Positions 1 through 9,111 of a DNA stretch of 41,897 nucleotides are shown in pieces. The DNA is from a virus. Position numbers and translations under genes: made by a program. The DNA lies in IMG/VR virus record IMGVR_UViG_3300043395_001834, positions 1-41,897 of that record; one strand, written 5' to 3'. A model generated the notes under the pieces. That model did no database searches. It was not told where the DNA came from and worked only from the letters and a program-made list of their open reading frames with translations. The first letter of the stretch is position 1; each line of letters starts with the position of its first letter.

Positions 1-24
1 TGATTTGCATAGTGCAGCAAGTGA
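1..24. repeat. 24-bp terminal direct repeat, left copy
   Basis: Bases 1-24 are identical to the last 24 bases of the window. The simplest reading is the overlap left when a circular or terminally redundant genome is assembled into a linear contig. It is far shorter than the direct terminal repeats of T7-like phages, which are typically hundreds of bases, so it probably does not mark physical genome ends. The minus-strand gene at the right end starts inside this repeat, and its upstream region continues at bases 11 onward here. Confidence 0.9.
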
Positions 25-42
25 CTTGATTAGTGGTAATGA

Positions 43-204
43 CTAGGCGGTGTGCTTTTTCAGGAACTCGACCAGCAAGCGATGCGCTTCGCCGGCATCG
101 GCAATGAACTGACCGTTGTAGTGGAAGCCTTCCTCGTCAACACGGATGACTTCCTTGCCACGCTCGCTAAGCGTGATCTCGGAGCGGTATTCTTCTTGGG
201 TCAT
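43..204 (-). CDS. small hypothetical protein, 53 aa
   Basis: A 53-codon ORF from an ATG at 204 to a TAG at 43-45. The product is acidic in the middle and ends in a lysine-containing tail; it begins MTQEEYRSEITLSERGKEV. It has no membrane segment or cysteine motif, and I do not recognise a family. Dense, well-formed codons and its position between two other minus-strand genes support it as real. Across the circular junction the next gene downstream is the 59-aa gene at 41704-41883. No strong Shine-Dalgarno sequence precedes the ATG. Function unknown. Confidence 0.6.
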   Translation of the reverse strand: MTQEEYRSEITLSERGKEVIRVDEEGFHYNGQFIADAGEAHRLLVEFLKKHTA

Positions 205-324
205 GGTTTCTAGGGAACTGTGGCCAGGGGCAGGAGGTGCAAACTCGCTGCCCCACCACTATACGCTTGACGCGGGCGATCAGACCATATTGGTGACATC
301 AACAAAATGGTCTAGTGAGTAGGA
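205..324 (-). other. intergenic region with two inverted repeats
   Basis: This 120-base gap lies between two minus-strand genes. It holds two perfect inverted repeats: 227-233 with 248-254 (GGGGCAG/CTGCCCC), and 282-288 with 307-313 (AGACCAT/ATGGTCT). Neither is followed by a T run on the minus strand, so they are not clear intrinsic terminators. They could be RNA-processing or stability hairpins at the end of the tail-fibre operon. Confidence 0.4.
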
Positions 325-612
325 CTACGCGGCCGTGGGCTCCTCCACTGGGATAGGTGTCAAATCAGGCTCTGGTGCTACAAAAACATCCAGCTCCGAA
401 TCGTAGGTGTCACCTGCTCCGGCATAACGGCCACGGAACTTGGCGTTGTAGGAGGTCTGCACCCAGCGGGTGTCTTGCCCGTAGAGCGATTGACAGAAGG
501 CGATGCCAACGGCTTCTGATTCTTGGCCGGTAGGGTCAAGACATTCGGTGTTGCCAACGACGATCACGCGAGTGACAACGTTGCTGGCGTCAAGTTCTGC
601 GAAGTGTGCCAT
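325..612 (-). CDS. tail-fibre-associated conserved cyanophage protein, 95 aa
   Basis: The 95-aa product begins MAHFAELDASNVVTRVIVVG and contains a SEAVGIAFCQSLYG stretch and a TSYNAKFRGRYAGAGDTYD stretch. This composition is familiar to me from a conserved short protein that cyanophages, including T4-like ones, carry beside tail-fibre genes. It ends in a proline/glutamate-rich tail. Here it follows the glycine-rich adhesin with a 5-nt gap, so it sits in the tail-fibre operon. A role in fibre structure or assembly is inferred from position; no catalytic motif is visible. Confidence 0.7.
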   Translation of the reverse strand: MAHFAELDASNVVTRVIVVGNTECLDPTGQESEAVGIAFCQSLYGQDTRWVQTSYNAKFRGRYAGAGDTYDSELDVFVAPEPDLTPIPVEEPTAA

Positions 613-617
613 TGTGA

Positions 618-1493
618 CTAAGCGAAGGTGATAGAACCACTTCCGGTGAATCTATAGACCCGGAAACCTGTTCGAGTTGGTGTAGTGGGCGAGCCTGTCG
701 TAGTGGCTGCGTTATAGGAGCTGGAATAAGCCACAACAACGACACCAGAGCCGCCTGCATGATTGCCAGAAACACCGGCACCACCACCTGAGCCACTGTT
801 TGCCGCTCCTGAGTCTCGACCGTATCCGCTGTCGGGTCTAATTTGAAAAGCTGGTCCACTTACTGATGCTCCCTCGCCTCCAAACGCATATTTTGTTTCA
901 CTGCCAGTGATTGACAGTATGACGCCAGGCCCACCTTGATTGGCTAAGTTGGTTGTAGGACCACCTGCATAAATTGCAGAGCCACCAGGGCCTCCAGCTC
1001 CACCGCCACCGCCGCCACTGTTCGATACTGGGTTGCCGCCAACGTAGCCGAGATCTTGGATGACTGTTGTGCTATCTGCATAAATCTTGTCACTGACAGC
1101 AATGTTGTTGTAAAAGGCAAGCCTGCCCGGAACAGTACCACCGGAAGCATACAAAGTGCTGTTATGAGTGCCGCCAGCCCCTGACCCGCCAGACAAGCCA
1201 GCAGCATAAACGCTCGCTCCGCCGCCGCCGGGAGCGAGAATTAACGAGCCAAATGATGAACTGCTGCCAGTTGCTCCAGCAGCACCACCCCCACCAATGG
1301 TAATTGTATAAGAGACAGAAGGAACAACATATAATCCCTGAATATAAACCACTCTTCCCGCGCCGCCTCCACCACCGCTTTTATCGTTACTAAATACCGA
1401 CCCTCCACCACCGGCCACAACAAGCAGTTCAATCGGAATGGCGTTGGATGGAACCCCGCCGCTAGAGCCGAAAAACTGAGTAAGAGTAGACAT
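618..1493 (-). CDS. glycine-rich tail adhesin / fibre tip protein
   Basis: The 291-aa product has a short N-terminal part (about residues 1-25), then many poly-glycine runs separated by short hydrophobic or polar segments. It ends in a VYRFTGSGSITF-type strand, a C-terminus typical of glycine-rich phage adhesins. Such proteins act at the distal end of tail fibres in receptor recognition; this role is inferred from the family. The ATG overlaps the tail-fibre stop codon by one base (TAATG), indicating translational coupling. Base composition looks AT-richer than the flanking virion genes, with more ATA, GTA and TTA codons, consistent with exchange of a host-range module. A secreted glycine-rich structural protein is the alternative. 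Confidence 0.7.
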   Translation of the reverse strand: MSTLTQFFGSSGGVPSNAIPIELLVVAGGGGSVFSNDKSGGGGGAGRVVYIQGLYVVPSVSYTITIGGGGAAGATGSSSSFGSLILAPGGGGASVYAAGLSGGSGAGGTHNSTLYASGGTVPGRLAFYNNIAVSDKIYADSTTVIQDLGYVGGNPVSNSGGGGGGAGGPGGSAIYAGGPTTNLANQGGPGVILSITGSETKYAFGGEGASVSGPAFQIRPDSGYGRDSGAANSGSGGGAGVSGNHAGGSGVVVVAYSSSYNAATTTGSPTTPTRTGFRVYRFTGSGSITFA

Positions 1494-3052
1494 TACAGAA
1501 CCCTCCAGCCACGAGTGGCATCAACGTAGTAGAAAGTGACGGTTGCATCCGCCTTGTCAATGGTCATGTTCTCTGCAAGGGACATAATGTTGGAGCCGTT
1601 GCGTGCAACAACGGTATTGGTGAAGCTGCCTCCAATGGTGATAGACACCTCAGAGCCAGCAGCGGGTGTGGCCGGAAGCGTGATCGTTAAACCTGAGGCT
1701 GTGACAGTGCAACGCTCCCGATTGGCAAGCGTTTTGTTGATTGCCGTGGTGGTGATGCTGTACTGCGTTTCATAAGTAGAAGCAGCGGCGCTAGTTGTCA
1801 AGTAGCCGCTAATTGATGCTCCGGCTGGGATAGTGACCGTTCCAGTGAATGTCGGACTCGCAAGCGGTGCATAAGTTGAACTTGCAGAGGTCGTCGTCAG
1901 GTAAGACGACATGCCAGCTTGAGTCTGGTAGGTGCTCGCTGCAGTGGCAGTCGTGAGATACGACGACATGCCAGCTTGAGTCTGGTAGGTGCTCGCTGCA
2001 GTGGCAGTCGTGAGATACGACGACATGCCAGCTTGAGTCTGGTAGGTGCTCGCTGCAGTCGAAGTCGTGAGATACGACGACATACCAGATTGACTTTGAT
2101 ACCTTCCGTCTGGATCATTTGGAAAGTATCGCGTCCAAATCCAAGTTGATGATGACGAGCTATAGTATATTTCGACTGATAAAGCAGAGCTCCCAACAAA
2201 ACCCCCAGGAACACCTGTAAGTGGCGTGAAGCTTTCAATGCCTGTCGAGTTTGTGATTCTTACAGCAGTACCGTTTGTTGGGCTACCTGGAATCGAAGCG
2301 ACGTTGGTAACAGTTATGTAAGGAAGAACCGCAGAGACAGCAGCTAATGCCGAGCTGGCGGTTGAGTTGGCATTGTTCGCTGTGGTAACCGCACCATTCG
2401 CCGTATTAACTGCACTGTTGGCAGTGGTGACGGCTGTTGCCGAATTGGACAGCGCAGTGGCCGAGTCGGACAGGGCTGTCGCGCTCTGCGAGAGCGCTGT
2501 GCTGCTATTCGACGAGGCCGTCGCGCTTGCGGACAACGCGCTATTAGCCGTGGCCGTGGCAGCTGCCGAAGCGGACAAAGCGCTATTCGCCGTTGCAGTT
2601 GCGCTCGTGGCCGAGATAGAAGCCGCAGCAGCAGTGGCGCTTGCTGCATCGGCCACGACAGCCGACTGATCGCCCTGGTCGTACCTCTCCTGGCTGAGAT
2701 AGGTGTTGAACAGGGTGTCGTCGTTGAGCTGATCAGCCGTCAGCAGTGATGACGACTGAAAGGTGACATAGGCGGACGTTGAAGGCGTAATCCTCTGGAC
2801 CTTGACCCATTCACCGCTAGAGATCCCAGTGACCAAGCGGGCAACAGTACCGCTGCTCACAAAGTCCCACTGCGATGGTCGCGTCAGCTCAGTCCACGTA
2901 CTGCCCTGGTTGGAGCTTTTGTAGACATGAACATGAGACGGCTGCAGATATGCAATGGGATTGCCAGTCGTTGAAGTCAGCGCAAAGTCAACAGCGCCAG
3001 CCGTGCCGGCCGTGTAGATGTTCCCGCTGTATGTGAACGAAGGCGCTGTCAC
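1493..3052 (-). CDS. tail fibre protein with T7 gp17-like N-terminus
   Basis: The 519-aa product has an N-terminal domain (about residues 1-135) of the T7 tail-fibre type: a strand-rich start, then a SLLTADQLNDDTLFNTYLSQ segment. This is the part that anchors fibres to the tail. A long alanine/serine/threonine-rich region with heptad-like ANSALSAS repeats follows (about 145-245), likely a trimeric coiled coil. Three to four near-identical 19-residue GMSSYLTT...STYQTQ units come next (about 320-390), then a beta-rich C-terminal domain. The start is GTG at 3052, preceded by AAGGA. Downstream the glycine-rich adhesin is coupled by a 1-base overlap. Confidence 0.88.
   Translation of the reverse strand: MTAPSFTYSGNIYTAGTAGAVDFALTSTTGNPIAYLQPSHVHVYKSSNQGSTWTELTRPSQWDFVSSGTVARLVTGISSGEWVKVQRITPSTSAYVTFQSSSLLTADQLNDDTLFNTYLSQERYDQGDQSAVVADAASATAAAASISATSATATANSALSASAAATATANSALSASATASSNSSTALSQSATALSDSATALSNSATAVTTANSAVNTANGAVTTANNANSTASSALAAVSAVLPYITVTNVASIPGSPTNGTAVRITNSTGIESFTPLTGVPGGFVGSSALSVEIYYSSSSSTWIWTRYFPNDPDGRYQSQSGMSSYLTTSTAASTYQTQAGMSSYLTTATAASTYQTQAGMSSYLTTATAASTYQTQAGMSSYLTTTSASSTYAPLASPTFTGTVTIPAGASISGYLTTSAAASTYETQYSITTTAINKTLANRERCTVTASGLTITLPATPAAGSEVSITIGGSFTNTVVARNGSNIMSLAENMTIDKADATVTFYYVDATRGWRVL
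1903..2095 (-). repeat. 57-bp tandem repeats in the tail fibre gene
   Basis: The unit starting CGACATGCCAGCTTGAG (plus-strand reading) recurs every 57 bases, giving three close copies and a diverged edge copy. Each encodes a 19-residue fibre repeat. The middle copies are almost identical at the nucleotide level, which implies recent duplication or conversion. In-frame gain or loss of units would change shaft length. Confidence 0.85.
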
Positions 3053-3085
3053 TGGGCATCCTTATCACTTGTGTCAAGGCTACCG

Positions 3086-5947
3086 CTAATAGCCACGACG
3101 AGCACGTTCGTACAAGGCGTCAATCTGTTGATTGATTGTTGATGCTTCACTTGCATTATTCGCCATTGCAGCGTTGCGGCTGCCCTCAAGAAGCATGTAA
3201 CGCTCACGCAGGCCAGCGTTGCCCTGAATCACCTTGTTATATGCAACGTCGTAGTAGTCATTGATGAGGCTGTCCAGCCCCCGCTCGATCTTCGTGCGAA
3301 TGTCCATAAACGCCGCACCACGCTTGTCCACATAGGACTGGACCTCAGGCCGATTGCGGTACTCCAGGACTGCCTGGGCCAGCGTCTTGCCACCAATCCT
3401 GATCGTGGCCATCTCGCGGTTCAACTCCTGCTGCTCCCTGACTGTGACCTTCAACCCAGAGGAAGTCGGGCTCTTCTCGGTGTAGGCGCCCTTGATCTCA
3501 AAGATCGCCTGCCAAGCTGCATCTGCGCCTCGCTTTCCACGGGGAAGGAAGGGGATCGCCATCTGCAGTGGGTTCAACCCACCAGGCCCCTCGCCTGGGT
3601 AAGTCGGCACCGGCTCCCCTGTGATCTGATCAATCAACAACGGTGTGGCCCCACCAGCTCCTGGAATCCGGTCGGTGAGTCTGGCGAAGATCCCTGTGCC
3701 GAAGGTGTCCTCGTGGACTCGCATCACTTCCGCGAAGGTCGCCCCCTGGTAGGCGTGCTTGTAGGGGTCAACGATCTTGTCCACGTAGTTGAGTAGTCCG
3801 CCGAAGGGCGTCTGCGTCGCCGCGTAGTTCTGCACCAGCTTTGCGGCCTTGGTCCCAGCCACGAGGTTCTTATCGCTGAGCGTGTCCATCACGTCGTTGA
3901 TGCCACGCAGGAAGGTCGCCTGGTACAGGCCAGTGACCATGATTCCGGCCATGGCCGCCACCCATTCCTCCTGTGCTGCCTGAGGGACATAGGCGCTGTA
4001 CTGGCCCATGTCAGCGGCCATCCGCAGGATTCCTGCAACAGGCTCGCCAAACCGATCAAAGGGAATCTCGGTGTCGCCCAGCTTGAGGACATAGGGCCGG
4101 TTACCCGCGTTCTCCCATGCCTTTTGCGCTGCGCTCCCACGGCCGCCTGCTGACCAGCGCCCAGGTCCGCCGCCAACAATCTGACCATCCATGGCCATGC
4201 CATAGAACGCCGCGGCCAGCGTCGTGGTGAACGCGATCTGACCAGCAACACGGAAGGTCTCGCCAGGGTCCTTAAGTAGCTCCTGCTGAATAGCGATGAC
4301 CGACGCAGTGGGGTTGAACCCTGCACCAGCAATGGCTTTGCTCGCATTCATCACAGCGCCGAAGCCCGTTGACTCAACGAACCCTTGCTTGAGGATGTTC
4401 AGCGGTGTCCGCACGAACGGGACAAATGGCCGCAGATACGGAGCGGTCTGCAGCAGGTTGTTGACCTTCTGCGCAATGGGGTTCAGCTCCTGGAATGTGG
4501 CTCGGTCAGCCTCTGCCGAGATCCCGTTCATCAAGTTGTAAGCGCTGTCGAGCTTGTACTTCTCCCAGAGCTCAGGCTTGTGCAGGTTGAATGCTGCATT
4601 GGCCTCTCGCTGGATGAAGCCCTCCAGGGCTGCCTTGTCTTTCAGGTCAACGCCTTCACGAGCAGCACGTTGCACCGCTCGGGCCGCCACCTCGCCGCGG
4701 ATCACCAGGTGCTTGGCGAACTCGTCTGTTCCCAGCAGTGCGCGAGACGGAAGGCGCAGCGCCTGGCCAAGCGTGTCCACGGTGTCCATCAGACCATCAC
4801 TGACCTCAACCCCACGCCGCGCCATTAGCTCTTCCAGCTTGGCGCCAGTGATTGCGGCGTTGATCCCAGTCTCTGCTCCGGCCTGGTAGAGGGTGGTCTC
4901 AGTCTTGGCAGCGTGCCAGCCCAGCTCCAACGCATCACGCCATGCCACACGCATTGCCGACAAAGCCGCAGCAGCTTCAGTCGCCGCCTGTTCAGCCATC
5001 TGCTTTCCGGCAATGCCAGTGGCTGCATAAGCACTGGCCGCGCCGAGTTGAAGCATGGGCCGAGCAACAGCCCAGACCACACCGGCTGCGTTCGTGACGA
5101 AGGTGCCAGGGGCAGACAGCAACCCGTTAATGAACACCTCAGTCCAGGCGTTGCCTGCGATCTCCAGGCTCATGGATGACTTGGCGATCTTGAGCGGGTC
5201 GTCGAGGAACTTGACCCGCTTGGCCAGGCTGATCAGCTCGTTGACACCTTCAACCTTCTGCTGCCCGTCACCCTGCAACTTGGCCGCGATCTCTCGGAAC
5301 TTGTCTTGGTACTGGCCAACGTTGCCTAGTCGATCAGTGGTCTCCTGCAGGAAGCGATCCGCGTCCCTGGTTGCATTGCCTGCACCTTGGCGCAAAGCCT
5401 GGATCCGCAGGCCGCGGCCATAGGACTGATCCCAACCAAGGACATAACCGCCAAAGCGGGACAGGTGCTGCATCTGCTGGGCAAACACCATGCCTTCCAT
5501 GGTGGCGTTTTCGCCAGCGCTGACCTTGCGGAGGAAATTGTCGGCCGCCTGCTTAATGCCACCAGCTGTTGAATCCAAATAATTCTTGGTGACGGCAGCC
5601 GCAATGCCTTCCTCTTCCCCACCCACCATGGCGGGCTTGTACACCACATCCCTGGCCCCTTCTGCCGCCGCCGCCTTGGTGGCTTTCTTGTCAACACGAA
5701 GCCAACCCATCTTGCGGTAGTAGTCAGTCAGATCAGCCCAGTTCATGGGCAACATCTGCTGCAAATGCTTCACCAGCTTTTGCGTGGTTTCTGCATCGAA
5801 GCCTTCACGCTGCTTTGTGTAGAGGCCAGACGCTTCAGCCGACTTAAGGGCGGCAACGAAATACTCACCACGATCCGCGGCTTCTGACCTCTCGATGAAA
5901 CGAGGAGGAGCGTAGGGGCTGGGGTTAGCACATGCGACGCGGGCCAT
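3086..5947 (-). CDS. large internal virion protein, C-terminal gp16-like
   Basis: A 953-aa product resembling the large internal (ejected) virion proteins of T7-like cyanophages. Recognisable stretches are a LRPFVPFVRTPLNILKQGF segment near the middle and, further on, a hydrophobic FTTTLAAAFYGMAMDG segment followed by glycine-rich sequence and a KLGDTEIPFDRFGEPV stretch. In T7 the internal core proteins are ejected into the cell envelope to extend the tail for DNA entry; that role is inferred here. The ATG overlaps the stop of the preceding giant gene (TGATG). I do not see a clear lysozyme-type active site in it. Confidence 0.75.
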   Translation of the reverse strand: MARVACANPSPYAPPRFIERSEAADRGEYFVAALKSAEASGLYTKQREGFDAETTQKLVKHLQQMLPMNWADLTDYYRKMGWLRVDKKATKAAAAEGARDVVYKPAMVGGEEEGIAAAVTKNYLDSTAGGIKQAADNFLRKVSAGENATMEGMVFAQQMQHLSRFGGYVLGWDQSYGRGLRIQALRQGAGNATRDADRFLQETTDRLGNVGQYQDKFREIAAKLQGDGQQKVEGVNELISLAKRVKFLDDPLKIAKSSMSLEIAGNAWTEVFINGLLSAPGTFVTNAAGVVWAVARPMLQLGAASAYAATGIAGKQMAEQAATEAAAALSAMRVAWRDALELGWHAAKTETTLYQAGAETGINAAITGAKLEELMARRGVEVSDGLMDTVDTLGQALRLPSRALLGTDEFAKHLVIRGEVAARAVQRAAREGVDLKDKAALEGFIQREANAAFNLHKPELWEKYKLDSAYNLMNGISAEADRATFQELNPIAQKVNNLLQTAPYLRPFVPFVRTPLNILKQGFVESTGFGAVMNASKAIAGAGFNPTASVIAIQQELLKDPGETFRVAGQIAFTTTLAAAFYGMAMDGQIVGGGPGRWSAGGRGSAAQKAWENAGNRPYVLKLGDTEIPFDRFGEPVAGILRMAADMGQYSAYVPQAAQEEWVAAMAGIMVTGLYQATFLRGINDVMDTLSDKNLVAGTKAAKLVQNYAATQTPFGGLLNYVDKIVDPYKHAYQGATFAEVMRVHEDTFGTGIFARLTDRIPGAGGATPLLIDQITGEPVPTYPGEGPGGLNPLQMAIPFLPRGKRGADAAWQAIFEIKGAYTEKSPTSSGLKVTVREQQELNREMATIRIGGKTLAQAVLEYRNRPEVQSYVDKRGAAFMDIRTKIERGLDSLINDYYDVAYNKVIQGNAGLRERYMLLEGSRNAAMANNASEASTINQQIDALYERARRGY

Positions 5948-8900
5948 CAGAAGTCCTCACAATGCAATCCACCGTTATCCAGGGTGGTTCTGGTGTCGCT
6001 GACAAGGCCATCAACGAATCGCTGCGCTCTTGCCTGAGGCTCAAGCAGCTTCATCTCGGTGTCGAGCTTGTCGGCCAAGTTGCGCAATGCACGCAGCTTG
6101 GGGCTGCTCTTAATGTCACCAGCTTCCTTGAGCACGTCACGGATGCCGTTCTGCAAGGCGAACATGTCGCCCTGCGTCAACTCAAAGGTGCGCTTTTGTG
6201 GCCCAAGGTCGTTGATGTTGAAGAACGCTTGCTCGCCACGGCGTGCCAGCCATGCTTGATCGAGCTTCTGATCCAGGCTGGGCAGGATGCCCTGGACCGC
6301 TCGGATCTGCGCGTCCGTCAGCTTCACCTTCCCTGCAATCTCTGAGTCGTAGACCGGGTTGCCAATGGTCACGTTCATCGCCTCATCGGCAGCATCAGCT
6401 TCCATTTGCCTTGCCCGTGCGAGCAGTGCATCGCGGTTGTCACGCAGTTGCTTTTCAGCAAGTTGATCAGCCTGACGCTTTGTTGTTGTGCGTCCAATCA
6501 TCTCTCCATTCTCATCAAATACTTCCCAGCCTCTGCCTATTTCAGCCTTGCGCACCTCAGGAACTGGAACGCTGTCAAGGGTTGTGCCCAACATTTCGCG
6601 CACAACCGTCTGGTCATCCATCAGTCCCTGCAAGGCCTGCGCATCTGCTGCAGTCAGTCGCAGTTCCTCTGCAGCATCGAACTGGCTGAGGTTCTGGCCA
6701 GCACGCAGGGCTTCCTCCTGAGCAGCGACCGTTGCCTGGTCAACTTTCAGCTCAGGTGGCATCGCAGCCTGTTGGGCCTCCCACTGGTCGTAAGCGTCAC
6801 GGGCTTCCTTTGCAGCCAGGTTGTCCTGCACCTCGGGACGCATCTGAGGATTGCCGTTGACCAGCTCCTTGTTCCAGAGCCACTCCTGGTAACGGTTCAA
6901 CTCATCGAGCTTGGCCGCCTGATCCGTCACCAGGTCCCCCCGGTCAAGGTCGGCAGCGGTCTTGCGGTTGAAGCGGACGGCCATGGTGTCCGGGTCAATC
7001 GACGCCCAGCCCTCCTGCAGGCCACGGTCATACAGGAAGTTCATCCACACCGAATCCGATGCAGGCACCACGCCATAGCGGTTGGCTGCAGGGCGGAAGG
7101 TGGCGATGTACTCCAGTGCATCCACTCGCGTGCGCGGCATGATCTGCCGCACTTGCGACTGCAGCTCCTCCATGGAGCGCATGATTCCGTCAGGGCCTTC
7201 AATGAAAGTGAGCTCCTGCGCTTCCATGAATGCCTTGAAGGCATCACGCTCAAAAGCGCTGCGAATCGTCTGCGGGGTGACGGTCACCTCTGGCGGCCGC
7301 GGCCCAAGGTCAACAATCTGAGCAGGTTCAATTCCGCCAACCCGAACAGGCTCAGCAGCAGCTAGCTGTTGAACGGGCGCCAACTCACCCACACCTTCCA
7401 GGCGTCGCAGCGATTGCTGCACCCGCGGATCCAACTCGGCCTCGGGTAACCGAGCCTTCTCTTCCAGCCAGGCCTTGTAAGCCGACAGATCGTCAGGCCC
7501 GCCCTGGGACGCAGGACTGGGCATGGCCCCTTGTGCTGCAAACTGCTGCAGTGCAGGGTTTCCCCCGGCCTGGGGCGGCATGAACTGCTCGTTGGGCGCC
7601 CGCTCCAGCAGCCACTGCTGGTACAGCGGGTCCTCATTCAGCTGGCTGGCAAGCCCTTCCATCTGCGCCAACCGGTTCTGCACCGGGCTGGCCATGTCAG
7701 CCGGCACGCCTTCAGTCGGCGGCATTGGCCGCTGATCGAAAGGAACCATGGCGCCACCAGGTTCAGTTGCGGCTTGACGCGCTTGCGCCTGCTGCATGTC
7801 CTGCAGGAACTGGTTCTTGGTCTCTTGTGTGCGGCGGGCTTGATCAACCTGGAACTGCAGGTCGGTCATGGCGCCTGGCATCCGCACGCCGCTGACTCGA
7901 CCTTGCGCGGCCAGGGTTCGGCCAATGCTCTCCCCAATCTCCTGGCTGCTGGCGTTCAGTGCCTCAACAATCAGCCGACGCTCGCCCTCGCCGGCAGTAC
8001 GGAAGTTGCGGGCGTACTTGTACACCCTGTACTGGTCGATGATCCCGTTCAGGACCGGAGCCATCACCAGACCCTCCAGCATCTGCTTGGCCTTGCGGGT
8101 CAGCGCACTGTCTTCCGCATAGGTCGCAGTGGTGTTGCCCAGCCCCCGCAGGAAGTCCACGTTGCTGGACGCCAGCAGATCGCCAAAGGTCTCGTCAAAC
8201 TCTGCGTCGCCTTCGCCGTAGACGTTAAACGCAGCAAAGGCATCCCATGCCAAGGCTTCCCCAACAGTGCGGATCCGAGCGCCAGGGGTGCCCTTGCCGA
8301 GCTGCGTCCATGCCTTGGCTGACTGGCGAACGTCATCCATCCAGCTGCCGACCTCAGGCACGGACTTCGCCACGTCCTGATAGGTCAGGCTCAACCAGTC
8401 ATTCCTGATGGCACGGCTCGCTGCCTTCTGTGCTGCAGTGCCTTTCTGGAAGGTCTTTTCAACCTGCCCAAGGGCAGTCGCTGCAGTGCTGGCTTTCTTG
8501 GCGTTGGCTAGATCATCGAGCTTGGTGAAGACACTGGCCGCGCCAGCCGCCATGTCGCCAACACCACCCAGCGCCTTGACTTTCCCTGCTGCACCAAGGG
8601 CTTTGGCAGGGACGCTGAACGCCAGCTTGGGCAGCGTGGTGACCATCGTCCCGAGCCGAACCAAGTTGCTAACGGCTTGGCCCGCCTTGGTCTCAGTGCG
8701 GAACGTGTCGCGGCGCCACTGCGTCCATGGGTTGTCACTGTCGTCGAAGACATTGACGGTCGGATCCAGCTCGCCAGTCGTTGCCAAGCTCGTGGCCTGG
8801 CGGACCACATCCGCAACACCTAAGCCAAGGTCAACGAAGTCAGTCCCAAGACCGACGACTGCATTGGCCGCAATCTTGCCAAGGTCACCGAAGAACTGGC

Positions 8901-9111
8901 CAGCGTTCTGCGCAACGTCAGGGCGCTGATCGCCACCCTGCTGAACCGCCATCTCATCAGCCTTGAGCTGATTCTTTTGCTGCTGCTGGTACTGCCACTG
9001 CACCTCACCGGCGTAGTCCAGCCCTTGTGGGGCAGCAAGAACAGCTGTTGATGCGCTGCTGGGCTCATCAAACACCCACTGCTGCTTCTCTGAATCCCAA
9101 CGAGCAGCCAT
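5947..9111 (-). CDS. giant internal virion protein, 1054 aa
   Basis: A 1054-aa product lying between the gp15-like and gp16-like genes and coupled to both by 1-base stop/start overlaps. The N-terminal ~130 residues include a glycine/valine-rich stretch (NAVVGLGTDFVDLGLGVADV) of possible membrane-interacting type. Residues ~430-640 are rich in proline, glutamine and alanine, and the rest is largely predicted helical with many Q, A and D. No enzyme motif is evident. From size, position and coupling it is most likely a core protein ejected with the genome. Together with its downstream partner it could correspond to a gp16 split into two polypeptides. Confidence 0.65.
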   Translation of the reverse strand: MAARWDSEKQQWVFDEPSSASTAVLAAPQGLDYAGEVQWQYQQQQKNQLKADEMAVQQGGDQRPDVAQNAGQFFGDLGKIAANAVVGLGTDFVDLGLGVADVVRQATSLATTGELDPTVNVFDDSDNPWTQWRRDTFRTETKAGQAVSNLVRLGTMVTTLPKLAFSVPAKALGAAGKVKALGGVGDMAAGAASVFTKLDDLANAKKASTAATALGQVEKTFQKGTAAQKAASRAIRNDWLSLTYQDVAKSVPEVGSWMDDVRQSAKAWTQLGKGTPGARIRTVGEALAWDAFAAFNVYGEGDAEFDETFGDLLASSNVDFLRGLGNTTATYAEDSALTRKAKQMLEGLVMAPVLNGIIDQYRVYKYARNFRTAGEGERRLIVEALNASSQEIGESIGRTLAAQGRVSGVRMPGAMTDLQFQVDQARRTQETKNQFLQDMQQAQARQAATEPGGAMVPFDQRPMPPTEGVPADMASPVQNRLAQMEGLASQLNEDPLYQQWLLERAPNEQFMPPQAGGNPALQQFAAQGAMPSPASQGGPDDLSAYKAWLEEKARLPEAELDPRVQQSLRRLEGVGELAPVQQLAAAEPVRVGGIEPAQIVDLGPRPPEVTVTPQTIRSAFERDAFKAFMEAQELTFIEGPDGIMRSMEELQSQVRQIMPRTRVDALEYIATFRPAANRYGVVPASDSVWMNFLYDRGLQEGWASIDPDTMAVRFNRKTAADLDRGDLVTDQAAKLDELNRYQEWLWNKELVNGNPQMRPEVQDNLAAKEARDAYDQWEAQQAAMPPELKVDQATVAAQEEALRAGQNLSQFDAAEELRLTAADAQALQGLMDDQTVVREMLGTTLDSVPVPEVRKAEIGRGWEVFDENGEMIGRTTTKRQADQLAEKQLRDNRDALLARARQMEADAADEAMNVTIGNPVYDSEIAGKVKLTDAQIRAVQGILPSLDQKLDQAWLARRGEQAFFNINDLGPQKRTFELTQGDMFALQNGIRDVLKEAGDIKSSPKLRALRNLADKLDTEMKLLEPQARAQRFVDGLVSDTRTTLDNGGLHCEDF

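Noticed and set aside
1-24. Terminal repeat as attL/attR or a genuine direct terminal repeat
   Set aside because: Too short, lies inside a gene, and the integrase-attP pair is at 20.3-21.5 kb.
1895-2100. CRISPR-like array from regularly spaced repeats
   Set aside because: The repeats are contiguous, in frame and encode the fibre shaft; no spacers or cas genes.
2367-2669. 100-codon plus-strand frame opposite the tail fibre
   Set aside because: Antisense of the alanine-rich fibre repeats; its composition is a by-product of those repeats.
3071-3076. TTGACA on the minus strand before the tail fibre gene
   Set aside because: Only 8 of 14 match the boundary motif and there is no -10; may be chance.
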